NCBI GenBank assembly: GCA_947450895.1 | Contig: CANFWT010000001.1 | Span: 160,010-224,009 of the forward strand | Direction of reading: 5' to 3' | Origin: Comamonadaceae bacterium | GTDB lineage: Bacteria; Pseudomonadota; Gammaproteobacteria; Burkholderiales; Burkholderiaceae_C | DNA length: 64,000 bases | Shown: piece after piece, positions 30,422-42,043 of the stretch | Numbering within the stretch: the first letter of the stretch is position 1 | Layout: the number at the start of each line of letters is the position of its first letter | The notes under the pieces: generated by a model | Seen by the model: only the letters and a program-made list of their open reading frames with translations | What the model was told of the DNA's origin: nothing | Database searches by the model: none | Position numbers and translations under genes: made by a program

Positions 30422-31588
30422 TTGAATTCCACCGTCCACACCGCCGCTCCGCGAACCATCTTGGTCGGTGTGGATTTGGGATTGCCGAATTTTGACAGCG
30501 CCTTGCAAGAGCTCGGTTTGCTGGCAAAAACTGCCGGTATGGAACCGGTGGCATCCATTACCTGTAAGCGACGCGCCCCAGACGCCGCGTTGTTCGTCGG
30601 TACGGGTAAGGCCGATGAAATCAAGTTACTGGCCCAGCAATATGGGGCTGAAGAAATCCTTTTCGACCAAAGCCTGAGCCCGGGCCAGCAGCGCAATCTC
30701 GAGCGTCGGCTGGAGTTGCCCGTCAACGACCGCACCTTCTTGATCCTGGAAATATTTGCCCAGCGCGCGCGCAGCCATGAGGGCAAGCTCCAGGTAGAAC
30801 TGGCCCGCCTTCAGTACCTGAGTACGCGCCTGGTGCGGCGTTGGTCGCATCTGGAGCGCCAACGTGGCGGCATTGGCACGCGTGGAGGACCGGGGGAGAC
30901 GCAGATTGAACTGGACCGGCGCATGATCGCCACCACCATCAAACGCACCAAAGAGCAGTTGCAAAAAGTCAAGCGCCAGCACCAGACACAGCGCAAGCAG
31001 CGTGATCGGCGTGGTGCCTTCAATATTTCGCTGATTGGCTACACCAATGCCGGTAAATCCACGCTGTTTAACGCCTTGGTCAAAGCCCGCGCTTACGCCG
31101 CCGACCAGCTCTTTGCCACGCTTGACACCACTACGCGGCAGTTGTATCTGGGCGAAGCGCGGCGCTCTGTTTCGCTGTCGGATACGGTGGGATTCATTCG
31201 GGATCTTCCCCACGGCTTGATCGATGCATTTCAGGCCACTCTGCAAGAAGCCATCGATGCGGACTTGCTGGTGCACGTGGTGGACGCATCTAACCCAGAC
31301 CATGTCCTGCAAATCCGCCAGGTGCAGCAGGTGCTCAAGGAAATTGGAGCGCAGGATATCCCTCAGCTGCTGGTGTTCAATAAGGTGGACGCCATGGACG
31401 CTGCCCATCTCCCGCTGCAGGAACAGGACTTTTGTGAGATTGACGGCGTACAAACGCCACGCCTCTTCGCCAGTGCCCGTGCGGGGACCGGTATTGCCGC
31501 TCTGCGCGCGGAGTTGGCGTCCATCGTGGCGCGTGACGCCTTGGCCAATGGCACAGATCACCCTGGCACCCCTGAGGCTGAATCGTAA
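30422..31588 (+). CDS. hflX: Ribosome-splitting GTPase HflX
   Basis: A GTPase that binds the 50S subunit and rescues heat-stalled ribosomes. The N-terminal HflX domain shows GTGKADEIKLLAQQ and FDQSLSPGQQRNLER. A coiled hairpin follows (about 140-185, IKRTKEQLQKVKRQH). The G domain has GYTNAGKST, DTVGFIRDLPHGLIDAF and NKVD. No ATG or clear ribosome site fits the start; TTG at 30422 gives MNSTVHTAAPRTILVG (388 aa), and TTG at 30377 is the longer alternative. It follows hfq closely, so coupling to the hfq message is likely. Confidence 0.93.
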   Translation: MNSTVHTAAPRTILVGVDLGLPNFDSALQELGLLAKTAGMEPVASITCKRRAPDAALFVGTGKADEIKLLAQQYGAEEILFDQSLSPGQQRNLERRLELPVNDRTFLILEIFAQRARSHEGKLQVELARLQYLSTRLVRRWSHLERQRGGIGTRGGPGETQIELDRRMIATTIKRTKEQLQKVKRQHQTQRKQRDRRGAFNISLIGYTNAGKSTLFNALVKARAYAADQLFATLDTTTRQLYLGEARRSVSLSDTVGFIRDLPHGLIDAFQATLQEAIDADLLVHVVDASNPDHVLQIRQVQQVLKEIGAQDIPQLLVFNKVDAMDAAHLPLQEQDFCEIDGVQTPRLFASARAGTGIAALRAELASIVARDALANGTDHPGTPEAES

Positions 31589-31626
31589 ATGTGGACAATG
31601 GGGCACCGTGTGCGAAAGCTAAGACC

Positions 31627-33003
31627 ATGAAATTTTCTATTCCAAACTTTAATCTTGGCGGCTTGGCCGGGCGCGTTGGGGGTATGTTCAACCTCAACGA
31701 CAGTCGCTGGGGCCGCGGCGACGACGCCAAGCCCGAGTCCACAGGGCAAACCAAGCCCGAGTCAAGCGCTGAACCGAAAGACGGCGCACCGCATGAAGAC
31801 GCGAAGCCCCGGCCGGGCACGCGCCCGGGCGCGCCATCGGGCCCGCCAGATCTCGATGAGCTGTGGCGTGATTTCAATCGCAAGCTCAATGGCTGGCTGG
31901 GCGGCGGCAAAAAGCCGGCTGGTAACCAGGGCCGCGGACCTGGTGGGTTCATTCCAGACTTCAAGAATGCCGGTATCGGTGGAGGGCTTGTGTTGGCAGT
32001 GGTCTTCCTGGTCTGGCTGGGAACCGGCTTTTTTATCGTCCAGGAGGGGCAACAGGCGGTCATCACCCAGTTTGGGCGTTACAAGTCCACGGTGAATGCA
32101 GGTTTCAATTGGCGACTGCCCTACCCGATACAGCGCCATGAGTTGGTATTTGTGACCCAAATCCGGTCGGTCGATGTGGGCCGCGACAACGTGCTCAAGG
32201 CCACTGGCTTACGGGAATCGGCGATGCTGACGCAGGACGAGAATATTTTGGACATCAAGTTTGCTGTGCAATACCGACTCAACGATGCGCGGGCATTTTT
32301 GTTCGAGAGCAAAAACCCTACCGACGCTGTGGTGCAGGCGGCTGAAACCTCGGTACGCGAGGTACTCGGGAAAATGAACATGGACGCCGCTTTGTCGGAA
32401 GACCGCGACCAGATTGCCCCCAAAGTCCGCGCCATGATGCAAGAAATTTTGGACCGCTACAAAGTCGGCATTGAAGTGGTGGGCATCAACTTGCAGCAAG
32501 GTGGTGTGCGTCCGCCTGAGCAGGTTCAAGCCTCGTTTGATGACGTGCTCAAGGCCGGCCAGGAGCGCGAACGCACCAAAAATGAAGCCCAGGCTTACGC
32601 CAATGACGTGATTCCCCGTGCTGTCGGATCGGCCTCACGCCTCAAAGAGGAGGCTGACGCCTACAAAGCCCGGGTGGTCGCGCAGGCCCAGGGCGATGCG
32701 CAGCGTTTTCGATCGGTTTATAACGAGTACCAAAAGGCCCCCCAAGTCACCCGGGACCGGATGTACCTCGACACCATGCAGCAAATCTTTGCCAATGTCA
32801 CCAAGGTCCTGGTCGACTCTCGTCAGGGTGCGACCCTGCTGAACATGCCGCTGGAGAAGTTGCTGCAAGGCAGCACAGGGGAAGCGGCTGCGGTCCCTGC
32901 GCCAGTGCCTGTACCCAACCCAAGCCCGTCAACCCCTGTCACGCCTGGTGCGGACTCGCGAAGCCGGGATGCGGCGCGCACCCGCGAACGCGATGTGCGC
33001 TAG
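31627..33003 (+). CDS. hflK: HflK, subunit of the FtsH-regulating complex
   Basis: An SPFH/prohibitin-type membrane protein that, with HflC, forms a cage around the FtsH protease. The 458-aa product has a Pro/Gly-rich cytoplasmic N-terminus (about 30-110). One membrane segment follows (about 117-138, GGGLVLAVVFLVWLGTGFF), then the periplasmic SPFH domain (YKSTVNAGFNWRLPYPIQRHE), a long coiled coil (about 310-400) and a low-complexity tail. ATG 31627 is preferred over a GTG frame extension to 31591. hflC follows after nine bases. Confidence 0.94.
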   Translation: MKFSIPNFNLGGLAGRVGGMFNLNDSRWGRGDDAKPESTGQTKPESSAEPKDGAPHEDAKPRPGTRPGAPSGPPDLDELWRDFNRKLNGWLGGGKKPAGNQGRGPGGFIPDFKNAGIGGGLVLAVVFLVWLGTGFFIVQEGQQAVITQFGRYKSTVNAGFNWRLPYPIQRHELVFVTQIRSVDVGRDNVLKATGLRESAMLTQDENILDIKFAVQYRLNDARAFLFESKNPTDAVVQAAETSVREVLGKMNMDAALSEDRDQIAPKVRAMMQEILDRYKVGIEVVGINLQQGGVRPPEQVQASFDDVLKAGQERERTKNEAQAYANDVIPRAVGSASRLKEEADAYKARVVAQAQGDAQRFRSVYNEYQKAPQVTRDRMYLDTMQQIFANVTKVLVDSRQGATLLNMPLEKLLQGSTGEAAAVPAPVPVPNPSPSTPVTPGADSRSRDAARTRERDVR

Positions 33004-33012
33004 GAGATCACT

Positions 33013-33915
33013 ATGAACCGTATTGGATTGGTTTTATCGTCGTTGCTGGTGCTGTTGCTACTGGCCAGTTCCACCTTGTTCGTGGTCGATCAGCGCCAGT
33101 TTGGCGTCGTCTATGCCTTGGGACAAATCAAGGAGGTCATCACCGAGCCGGGCCTGAACTGGAAGCTGCCGCCGCCCTTTCAAAACGTCTCCTATATTGA
33201 TAAACGTTTGCTTACCTTGGACAGTACCGACGCAGAGCCCATGCTCACCGCGGAGAAGCAGCGTGTGGTGATCGACTGGTATGTGCGTTGGCGTATTTCT
33301 GAGCCGTCGGACTACATCCGCAATGTCGGATTGAACGAAGGTGCCGGTGCCAGCCAACTCAGCCGTGTGGTGCGCAACGCCTTCCAAGAAGCCATTAACA
33401 AGCGCACCGTCAAGGAATTACTTTCCTTGAAGCGCGAAGACCTGATGGCGGACGTGAAGGCCGAAGTGCTGGCCAAGGTGCGCGGCGCCAAGCCTTGGGG
33501 CGTGGATGTGGTGGACGTGCGTATTACCCGCGTGGACTATGTGGAAGCCATTACCGAATCCGTTTACCGTCGCATGGAGGCCGAGCGCAAGCGGGTAGCC
33601 AACGAACTCCGCTCAACGGGTGCGGCAGAGGGCGAAAAAATCCGTGCCGACGCTGACCGTCAGCGTGAGGTAACCATTGCCAACGCCTACCGTGACGCTC
33701 AGAAGATCAAAGGCGAGGGCGATGCCGAGGCCGCGCGCATCTATGCCGATGCCTTCAACCGCGATCCACAATTTGCCCAGTTTTACCGCAGCCTTGAAGC
33801 CTACAAAAGCAGCTTTGCCAACAAGAGCGATGTGATGGTGGTTGATCCATCGTCGAGCGAATTTTTCAAAATTTTCCGTGGTGGCGGTTCTGCCGTGGGC
33901 GGCGCCAAGAAATAA
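33013..33915 (+). CDS. hflC: HflC, subunit of the FtsH-regulating complex
   Basis: Partner of HflK. The 300-aa product has an N-terminal membrane segment (about 4-24, IGLVLSSLLVLLLLASSTLF). Next come the SPFH domain (QFGVVYALGQIKEVITEPGL) and a charged helical region (about 195-250, VTIANAYRDAQKIKGEGDAEA). The ribosome site AGGAG lies nine bases before the ATG. It closes the hflX-hflK-hflC trio and is followed by a terminator-like hairpin. Confidence 0.96.
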   Translation: MNRIGLVLSSLLVLLLLASSTLFVVDQRQFGVVYALGQIKEVITEPGLNWKLPPPFQNVSYIDKRLLTLDSTDAEPMLTAEKQRVVIDWYVRWRISEPSDYIRNVGLNEGAGASQLSRVVRNAFQEAINKRTVKELLSLKREDLMADVKAEVLAKVRGAKPWGVDVVDVRITRVDYVEAITESVYRRMEAERKRVANELRSTGAAEGEKIRADADRQREVTIANAYRDAQKIKGEGDAEAARIYADAFNRDPQFAQFYRSLEAYKSSFANKSDVMVVDPSSSEFFKIFRGGGSAVGGAKK

Positions 33916-33930
33916 GCTGCCATGCAAGCG

Positions 33931-33959
33931 GCCCGATTTCTCGGGCTCGCCCCTTTTTT
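33931..33959 (+). terminator. Terminator-like hairpin after hflC
   Basis: GCCCGA (33931-33936), loop TTTC, TCGGGC (33941-33946), then seven bases and a run of six T (33954-33959). The offset T run suggests partial termination before hisZ. Confidence 0.45.
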
Positions 33960-34009
33960 ACCGGTGGTCAGGCCGGTAAAATCTGTGTTTTAACAAACTC
34001 CCTCATTCC

Positions 34010-35158
34010 ATGTCCGCTTGGGTCCTTCCGGATCATATTGCCGATGTGCTGCCGTCCGAGGCGCGCCACATCGAAGAAATCCGACGCAATTTGCTGGACA
34101 TGGCGCGCTGCTATGGCTACGAACTCGTCATGCCGCCGCTGCTTGAGCACCTGGAGTCGCTGCTCACCGGCACGGGCGAGGCCCTGGACCTTCAAACCTT
34201 CAAACTGGTGGACCAAATCTCGGGCCGCATGATGGGCTTGCGTGCCGACAGCACGCCGCAGGTGGCCCGCATTGACGCCCATTTGCTCAACCGCACGGGC
34301 GTGGCCCGGCTCTCGTATTGCGGCCCGGTATTGCACACCCGTCCGGCAGCCCCCCACGCCAGCCGCGAACCCTTGCAGTTGGGTGCTGAAATCTATGGCC
34401 ACGCGGGTTTGGAGGCGGACCTGGAGATTTTGGAGTTAGCGCTTGACAGCCTGCGCGCGGCGCATGTGGGGGAACTCACGGTAGACCTGGGTGATGTGCG
34501 CATCGTCAACGCCTTGCTGGCGCAAACCGCACTCACACCTGAGCAAACCGCCGACGTGCACGCTGCGCTGGCGACCAAGGACGCCAGTGCCTTAGCACAG
34601 CTGACTTCTCAGGTTCCAGCAGATATTGCTGGTGCGCTCGTGCAGCTGACCCAACTGTATGGTGACGTCGCCATCCTCGACGAGGCCCGACGCTTGTTGC
34701 CGCCCCTGCCTGCAATCCATGCTGCGCTGGACCAACTCCAGTGGCTGGCCAGCCATATATCGGGCGCTAAGGTGTCTTTTGATTTGGCTGATTTGCGGGG
34801 TTATGCCTATTACAGTGGCGCCCGTTTTGCGGTGTATGCCGCCGGTGCACCGGATGCTTTGGTGCGCGGTGGCCGCTACGACGCGGTGGGTTCGGTGTTT
34901 GGACGCAAGCGCCCTGCGGTGGGCTTTAGCCTGGACATCAAGGCGATGGTCGCTGTCGCGCGGCCAGTGAAGCTGCGGGCTGCGATCCGCGCGCCATGGG
35001 GTGAGGGCCAGGCACTGCGCGAAGCCATCGCTGTGCTGCGCGCGGCGGGAGAAACAGTGGTTTGTGTTTTGCCTGGCCACGAGAGCGAAGTCGATGAATT
35101 CCAATGTGACCGCGAGCTGGTGCAGCGTGATGCTGCCTGGCGCGTCACTGCCATTTAA
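34010..35158 (+). CDS. hisZ: ATP phosphoribosyltransferase regulatory subunit HisZ
   Basis: A catalytically inactive histidyl-tRNA synthetase paralogue that activates the short form of HisG, the first enzyme of histidine synthesis. The 382-aa product keeps the class II core ([63 protein letters not shown]). It ends without the anticodon-binding domain of HisS. Its presence implies that hisG in this genome is the short form. It lies directly before purA, as in other Burkholderiales. Confidence 0.94.
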   Translation: MSAWVLPDHIADVLPSEARHIEEIRRNLLDMARCYGYELVMPPLLEHLESLLTGTGEALDLQTFKLVDQISGRMMGLRADSTPQVARIDAHLLNRTGVARLSYCGPVLHTRPAAPHASREPLQLGAEIYGHAGLEADLEILELALDSLRAAHVGELTVDLGDVRIVNALLAQTALTPEQTADVHAALATKDASALAQLTSQVPADIAGALVQLTQLYGDVAILDEARRLLPPLPAIHAALDQLQWLASHISGAKVSFDLADLRGYAYYSGARFAVYAAGAPDALVRGGRYDAVGSVFGRKRPAVGFSLDIKAMVAVARPVKLRAAIRAPWGEGQALREAIAVLRAAGETVVCVLPGHESEVDEFQCDRELVQRDAAWRVTAI

Positions 35159-36547
<1,389 letters not shown>

Positions 36548-36573
36548 TTCAGTCCCAAACCCAAGGAGCACGC

Positions 36574-37098
36574 ATGCTTACTGAAGACGGTAAACACCTC
36601 TACGTCAGCTACGACGAGTACCACAATCTGATCGAAAAACTGGCCATCAAGGTGTTCCAGTCCGGTTGGGAATTCGACACCATTTTGTGCCTGGCGCGCG
36701 GCGGCATGCGGCCGGGCGACATCCTCTCGCGGGTGTTTGACAAGCCGTTGGCCATCATGTCGACCAGCTCCTACCGTTCCGATGCTGGTACGGTGCAGGG
36801 CAACCTGGACATCGCCCGATTCATTACCACGCCCAAGGGTGAAATTGCTGGCAAGGTCTTGCTGGTCGATGACTTGGCCGACTCGGGCCATACGCTCAAT
36901 GCCGTCATGCACCAACTGCGCAACAACTACACGCCGATTACCGAGTTGCGCAGCGCCGTCATCTGGACCAAGGCCTTGTCTACCTTCACGCCCGATTATT
37001 CAGTGGAATTTTTGCCGACCAACCCCTGGATCCACCAACCTTTTGAGAGCTATGACTCTTTGCGTCCCGAGCAACTGATTCAAAAGTGGAGCGTCTGA
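36574..37098 (+). CDS. Purine-type phosphoribosyltransferase
   Basis: A 174-aa type I phosphoribosyltransferase. The PRPP-binding motif is VLLVDDLADSGHTL (about 105-118), and an upstream flexible-loop region follows LCLARGGMRPGDIL. It resembles the Gpt/xanthine-guanine or hypoxanthine phosphoribosyltransferase group and is often annotated so in Burkholderiales. Substrate cannot be fixed from sequence. Its place right after purA (27 bases) supports a role in purine salvage. The Trp-rich end (PTNPWIHQPFESYD) recalls XGPRT. Confidence 0.85.
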   Translation: MLTEDGKHLYVSYDEYHNLIEKLAIKVFQSGWEFDTILCLARGGMRPGDILSRVFDKPLAIMSTSSYRSDAGTVQGNLDIARFITTPKGEIAGKVLLVDDLADSGHTLNAVMHQLRNNYTPITELRSAVIWTKALSTFTPDYSVEFLPTNPWIHQPFESYDSLRPEQLIQKWSV

Positions 37099-37116
37099 CG
37101 CACGACCAGACTCGCC

Positions 37117-38325
37117 ATGCCTGAGCTCAGCACTTCGCTTATTCACCACCCGTATGAGGCACCAGCAGGCTTTGCTGCGCCCCAGCATGCGGTGCACAAG
37201 GCGTCCACCGTGTTCTTTCCTACCGTTGCCGCGATGCGCAGCCGGGACTGGAAAAACAAGTCGGCCTATACCTACGGCCTGCACGGAACGCCGACCACCT
37301 ACGCGCTAGAAGAGCGGTTGTGCGCCCTGGAGGGTGGCTTGCAGTGCGTGCTGGTGCCTAGCGGATTGGCGGCTTTGGCACTGGTAGCCCTGGCACTCTT
37401 GAAAACCGGCGACGAGGTGCTGCTGCCAGACAATGCCTATGGTCCGAATAAAGCCCTGGTCGAGGGCGAATTGCGGTCTTGGGGCATCAGCCACCGCTAT
37501 TACGATGCTATGGACCCGCAGGACCTCGCTGCCAAGCTGTCCCCCGCAACCCGCCTGGTGTGGGTGGAGGCGGCGGGTTCAGTCACCCTGGAATTTCCAG
37601 ACCTGGCGACCCTGGTGCGCATCATCAAGCAGCATGGCGCCCTGGTGGCGCTGGACAACACCTGGGGCGCGGGCATTGCCTTCAAGCCCTTTAACTTGGC
37701 GCCTGGCAGTTCGGAAGCGCTGGCGGTCGATGTTTCAGCCCACGCGCTCACCAAGTACCCCAGCGGTGGCGGCGATGTGCTGATGGGCAGCGTCATCACC
37801 CGTGACCCTGATTTGCACATGCAGATCAAGCTCTGCCACATGCGATTAGGCCTGGGCGTAGGCGCAAACGACGCCGAACTGGTGCTGCGCTCCTTGCCCA
37901 GCATAGGCTTGCGCTACCGCGCGCACGACGAGGCCACCCGCGCCGTGGCCACCTGGTGCCAGACGCAGCCACAGTTTGTGCAGGTCCTGCACCCGGCCTT
38001 GGCGGGTTCGCCCGGCCACGAATTCTGGAAAGCGCTTTGCGACCGCCCAGACGGCGGCGCGGCCTGCCTGTTCAGTGTGGTGGTGGCGCCCCAGTACGCC
38101 CAGGCGCAGGTAGACGCCTTTTGCGATGCCCTCAAACTGTTTCGCCTGGGTTACAGCTGGGCGGGCCCGATCAGTTTGGTTGTGCCCTATGAGTTGCGCA
38201 CCATGCGCAGCACCTGGCCCCAAGAAATCACCCAGGGCACGCTGGTGCGATTCTCGGTCGGTCTGGAAGCCGTGGCCGACCTGCAGGCCGACATAGCGCA
38301 AGCCCTGCTGCAGCTCAGGGCTTAG
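37117..38325 (+). CDS. metC: Cystathionine beta-lyase-like PLP enzyme
   Basis: A fold-type I PLP enzyme of the Cys/Met metabolism family. MetC cleaves cystathionine to homocysteine, pyruvate and ammonia. The 402-aa product has the family landmarks YGLHGTPTTYALEERLCALEGG, the cofactor Asp in ALDNTWGAG, and the PLP-binding Lys213 in SAHALTKYPSGG. The TWGAG and HALTKY forms point to the proteobacterial MetC branch. It starts 18 bases after the phosphoribosyltransferase. Its stop overlaps the converging YgjP-type gene by 11 bases. Confidence 0.88.
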   Translation: MPELSTSLIHHPYEAPAGFAAPQHAVHKASTVFFPTVAAMRSRDWKNKSAYTYGLHGTPTTYALEERLCALEGGLQCVLVPSGLAALALVALALLKTGDEVLLPDNAYGPNKALVEGELRSWGISHRYYDAMDPQDLAAKLSPATRLVWVEAAGSVTLEFPDLATLVRIIKQHGALVALDNTWGAGIAFKPFNLAPGSSEALAVDVSAHALTKYPSGGGDVLMGSVITRDPDLHMQIKLCHMRLGLGVGANDAELVLRSLPSIGLRYRAHDEATRAVATWCQTQPQFVQVLHPALAGSPGHEFWKALCDRPDGGAACLFSVVVAPQYAQAQVDAFCDALKLFRLGYSWAGPISLVVPYELRTMRSTWPQEITQGTLVRFSVGLEAVADLQADIAQALLQLRA

Positions 38326-38830
38326 CCCACAGGCGCTGGCCCGAGGCCTCCAGGTGCGTGAGGTAGACGCGCACTTCAAACTCCAGTTGGTGGTAGTCGG
38401 GCTCCATATGCGTGCATAGTTTGTAAAAGGCCTTGTCATGCGCGCGTTCGCGCAAGTGCGCCAGCTCGTGCACCACGATCATGCGCAAAAACTCGGGCGG
38501 CGCGTCCTTGAATAGGCTGGCAATGCGGATCTCGTGCTTGGTTTTCAGGCGTGAACCCTGAACCCGCGAGATCGTGGTGTGGGTGCCCAAAGCGTTTTGC
38601 ACCACGTGCAGCTTGCTGTCAAAAGCCACCTTGCTCAGGGGATCGGCGCCGCGCAAAAAGCTGTTTTTGGCGTCTTGCACGTAGTCGTACAAGGCGCGGT
38701 CGGTGCGCAGGCCGTGGCCTTGCGGGTATTTGTCGGTCAGCCACTGCGCTACGCGGCCCTGGTCCAACAGTGCCTGTACCTGCGCGCGGGTGGCATCAGA
38801 ATAGGCCTGCAGGTAGGGCAGGGGTGTCAC
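38315..38830 (-). CDS. YgjP/WLM-family zinc metallopeptidase-like protein
   Basis: A 171-aa cytoplasmic protein of the YgjP (DUF45, WLM) group. The zinc-binding motif is HELAH at 121-125, with a further His131 ([10 protein letters not shown]) that should be the third ligand. Biochemical function in this group is poorly defined. The start is GTG (38830) inside the lysS stop (GTGA overlap), so it is translated with lysS. Confidence 0.82.
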   Translation of the reverse strand: MTPLPYLQAYSDATRAQVQALLDQGRVAQWLTDKYPQGHGLRTDRALYDYVQDAKNSFLRGADPLSKVAFDSKLHVVQNALGTHTTISRVQGSRLKTKHEIRIASLFKDAPPEFLRMIVVHELAHLRERAHDKAFYKLCTHMEPDYHQLEFEVRVYLTHLEASGQRLWAKP

Positions 38831-40374
38831 ACCTCGCGCCGCAGGGCCGGGAACAAAATAACGTCGCGGATGCTGGCGCTGTCGGTCAGCAGCATCATTA
38901 ACCGGTCGATGCCGATGCCGCAGCCGCCGGTGGGGGGCATGCCGTATTCCAGCGCACGCACAAAGTCGTGGTCGTAGTACATGGCTTCGTCGTCGCCGTT
39001 GTCTTTGGCCGCCACCTGGGCGTGAAAGCGAGCCGCTTGGTCTTGTGCGTCGTTCAGTTCGCTGAAACCGTTGCCGAATTCACGGCCGGTGATATACAGC
39101 TCAAAGCGCTCGGTCACGCCCGGTTTGGTATCGCTCTCGCGCGCCAGCGGCGAAATTTCTACTGGGTGCTCGCAAATAAAGGTGGGCTGCCAGAGCTTGT
39201 CTTCTACGGTTTCTTCAAAGTACAGCACCTGCAGGCTGGCCAGGCTGCGGGTGGACAAATGGTGTTTGGCCTCGGTCATGCCCAGTTTGCGCACCGCGTT
39301 GCTCAGCCACTCTGCGTCAAACACGTGCTCGCCCGCGTCGGTGTATTTCTGGATGGCTTCGATGATGGTCAGGCGCTCAAAAGGCTGCGCCAGATCGACG
39401 GGCTTGCCGCCGTAGCTCATTTGCAGGCTGCCGGTGGCCTTGAGGGCGGCGTCGCGCACCAAATCTTCGGTAAAACCCATCAGGTCTTGGTAATTCCAGT
39501 AGGCCGCGTAGAACTCCATCATGGTGAACTCGGGGTTGTGGCGCACCGAGATGCCTTCGTTGCGGAAGTTGCGGTTGATCTCGAACACCCGGTCAAAGCC
39601 GCCCACGATCAGGCGCTTCAAATACAGCTCGGGCGCGATGCGCAAGAACATTTGCTGGTCCAGCGCGTTGTGGTGGGTGGTAAACGGTTTGGCGTTCGCG
39701 CCCCCCGGAATAGGGTGCAGCATGGGCGTCTCCACTTCCAGAAAGCCGTGGTGCACCATGAATTCGCGGATGCCGCTGACTGCTTTGCTGCGCGCCACAA
39801 AGCGCTTGCGCGAGGTCTCGTCCGTCATCAGGTCGATGTAGCGCTGGCGGTATTTGACCTCTTGGTCGGCGATGCCGTGGAACTTGTCGGGCATGGGCCG
39901 CAGGCTTTTGGTCAGCAGGCGCACGCTGGTGGCGTGGATGGACAGTTCGCCCGTCTTGGTTTTGAACACTGTTCCTTCGGCGGCGACGATGTCGCCCAGG
40001 TCCCAATGTTTGAAATCTTCATACAGGGCCTGGCCCACGTCCTCGCCCTTGACGTAGATCTGAATCCGTCCGCTGCTGGGGCCAAACGAGGCGTCTTGCA
40101 GGGTACAAAAGCTGGCCTTGCCCATCACCCGTTTGAGCATCATTCGCCCCGCCACCCGGACCGTGGCGGCGATCTGGGCCAGCGCCTCTGCACTCTGTGG
40201 ATCGAAGGTGGCAAACAAGTCTGCAGCGGTGTTGCTAGGAGAAAAATCGTTGGGAAACGCTACGCCCAAGCCCGCTGCTTGGCGCTCTCGCAAGACCTTG
40301 AGCTTTTCCCTGCGCTCGTGAATCAGCTGGTTTTCGTCGGGGAGGGCGGTAGATTGGGGATGGGCGTCGGACAT
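38827..40374 (-). CDS. lysS: Lysine--tRNA ligase, class II
   Basis: Charges tRNA-Lys. The 515-aa product starts [16 protein letters not shown]. It has the N-terminal OB-fold anticodon-binding domain (about 70-175, [16 protein letters not shown]), motif 2 ([24 protein letters not shown] region) and motif 3 ([13 protein letters not shown]). An extension back to 40542 would add 56 unsupported residues. Upstream, 40375-40544 separates it from the divergent yggT without a clear promoter. Confidence 0.96.
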   Translation of the reverse strand: MSDAHPQSTALPDENQLIHERREKLKVLRERQAAGLGVAFPNDFSPSNTAADLFATFDPQSAEALAQIAATVRVAGRMMLKRVMGKASFCTLQDASFGPSSGRIQIYVKGEDVGQALYEDFKHWDLGDIVAAEGTVFKTKTGELSIHATSVRLLTKSLRPMPDKFHGIADQEVKYRQRYIDLMTDETSRKRFVARSKAVSGIREFMVHHGFLEVETPMLHPIPGGANAKPFTTHHNALDQQMFLRIAPELYLKRLIVGGFDRVFEINRNFRNEGISVRHNPEFTMMEFYAAYWNYQDLMGFTEDLVRDAALKATGSLQMSYGGKPVDLAQPFERLTIIEAIQKYTDAGEHVFDAEWLSNAVRKLGMTEAKHHLSTRSLASLQVLYFEETVEDKLWQPTFICEHPVEISPLARESDTKPGVTERFELYITGREFGNGFSELNDAQDQAARFHAQVAAKDNGDDEAMYYDHDFVRALEYGMPPTGGCGIGIDRLMMLLTDSASIRDVILFPALRREV

Positions 40375-40544
40375 GGAATGGGGCTGCGGTTCATGGGGCA
40401 CCACGCGGGCACGCAGGGGCGCGTGCAGCCAAGCGGCGAAGTCCTGCATTCTAAGAGGGCCGCTAAAGCTATGATCCATGCCGTCGCGGGGGTACATATT
40501 GACTACCCCTTGCATCCCAACCCCCGTATGGCACCCACCCACTC

Positions 40545-41114
40545 ATGTTTTACCAAATCATTTCACTCGTGCTGGATGTCGTGACAGGTTTGGTGTGCGG
40601 TGCGTGCTTGCTGCGGCTCTATATGCAGCAGCAGCGCATTCCGATGTCGGCGCGGGCTGGTAATCCGGTGGGGCCTTTTATCTTTGCGCTTACCGATTGG
40701 CTGGTTCTGCCCCTGCGCCGGGTCTTGCCCAAGTTGGCCGTGCTGGACGGGGCCAGTTTGGTTGCGGCAATGGTCTTGCAGTTGGCGCAATACCTGGTTT
40801 TGTGGCTCCTTCAAGGTGCCACGCAAGGCCCGGGCGTTGTGGCGGTGCTGGCGCTGTTTGGCTTGTTGCGCGTGGCCGTTTCAGGGCTTACGGGGCTGGT
40901 GATGATTTATGCTTTGTTGTCCTGGGTGCAGGCACGCTCACCTGTAACGGACCTGTTAGACCGGTTGGTGGCGCCCCTGCTTTCACCCATAAGGCGTCAC
41001 CTGCCCTTGATGGGCGGGGTGGACTTGTCGCCGCTGGCGCTGTTGTTACTGTTGCAAGTGGTGTCCTTGCTCACCGGCGGCCTGCAAAGCATCGCCTTGA
41101 TGGCGGCGGCTTAA
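40545..41114 (+). CDS. yggT: YggT-family integral membrane protein
   Basis: A 189-aa inner-membrane protein with two YGGT repeats. Each repeat has a hydrophobic helix pair followed by a basic-proline motif (FALTDWLVLPLRRVLPK near 47-63 and LDRLVAPLLSPIRRHLP near 138-154). About four to five membrane segments are predicted. Members have been linked to osmotic-stress growth and cell-division/shape clusters, but the mechanism is unknown. It ends three bases from the accD stop on the other strand. Confidence 0.88.
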   Translation: MFYQIISLVLDVVTGLVCGACLLRLYMQQQRIPMSARAGNPVGPFIFALTDWLVLPLRRVLPKLAVLDGASLVAAMVLQLAQYLVLWLLQGATQGPGVVAVLALFGLLRVAVSGLTGLVMIYALLSWVQARSPVTDLLDRLVAPLLSPIRRHLPLMGGVDLSPLALLLLLQVVSLLTGGLQSIALMAAA

Positions 41115-41117
41115 GCG

Positions 41118-41990
41118 TCAGAGCACCGCGTCGGTGGGTTGTCGCTGCAGCATGGCCAGCGTTTCGGCCACAGTTTTGCGCAGCTCGCGGCGGTCACAAA
41201 TAAAGTCGATGGCGCCTTTGGACTGCAAGAACTCGGCCCGCTGAAAACCCTCAGGCAAAGTCACCCGCACCGTGGACTCAATGACGCGTGGGCCCGCAAA
41301 ACCAATCAAGGCCTTGGGTTCTGCAATCACGACGTCACCCAAAAACGCAAAACCCGCACTCACGCCGCCCATGGTCGGGTCGGTCAGCACGCTGATGTAG
41401 GGCAGGCCTTTTTTCGCCAGTCGCGTGAGGGCGGCATTGGTTTTGGCCATTTGCATCAGGCTGAGCAAGCCCTCTTGCATGCGCGCGCCGCCAGTGGCGG
41501 TGAAGCACAAAAAAGGCACTTTTTGTTCGATGGCCGCTTCCACACCGCGCACAAAGCGTTCGCCCACCACACTGCCCATGCTGCCGCCCATGAACTCAAA
41601 CTCAAAACACGCCGCCACCAGGCCCACGCCGTGCACTGATCCTCCCATGACGATCAGGGCATCCGTCTCGCCGGTGTTCTCTAGGGCTTCTTTAAGACGC
41701 TCGGTGTATTTGCGGCTGTCCTTGAACTTGAGCGCGTCAACAGGCAGCACCTCTTGGCCGATTTCAAACCGGCCTTCATTGTCCAAAAACACGTTCAGGC
41801 GCGCGCGCGCACCGATGCGGTGGTGGTGGCCGCAGGTGGGGCAGACGTTCTGGTTTTGCTCCAGATCAGCCTTGTAGAGCACGGTTTCGCAACTAGGGCA
41901 CTTGATCCACAGGCCTTCCGGCACCGAGCGGCGGTCGGCGGGGTCGGTTTGCTGGATTTTTGGGGGGAGCAGTTTTTCAAGCCAACTCAT
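41118..41990 (-). CDS. accD: Acetyl-CoA carboxylase carboxyltransferase subunit beta
   Basis: The zinc-ribbon half of the carboxyltransferase, forming malonyl-CoA with AccA. The 290-aa product has the four zinc cysteines Cys31, Cys34, Cys50 and Cys53 ([21 protein letters not shown]). The carboxyltransferase core includes [23 protein letters not shown] TGGARMQEG and [17 protein letters not shown]. It follows trpA by 53 bases on the same strand. In many relatives folC follows accD; here yggT converges instead. Confidence 0.97.
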   Translation of the reverse strand: MSWLEKLLPPKIQQTDPADRRSVPEGLWIKCPSCETVLYKADLEQNQNVCPTCGHHHRIGARARLNVFLDNEGRFEIGQEVLPVDALKFKDSRKYTERLKEALENTGETDALIVMGGSVHGVGLVAACFEFEFMGGSMGSVVGERFVRGVEAAIEQKVPFLCFTATGGARMQEGLLSLMQMAKTNAALTRLAKKGLPYISVLTDPTMGGVSAGFAFLGDVVIAEPKALIGFAGPRVIESTVRVTLPEGFQRAEFLQSKGAIDFICDRRELRKTVAETLAMLQRQPTDAVL

Positions 41991-42043
41991 AGGGTGCCTC
42001 TTTGGGTTTGAAGGGGTGGTTGCGAAGCCTGGTGTGCCAGCAC

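Noticed and set aside
38968..40584. 538-codon plus-strand frame across lysS
   Set aside because: Antisense shadow of lysS, which is certain; the translated product has no domain character.
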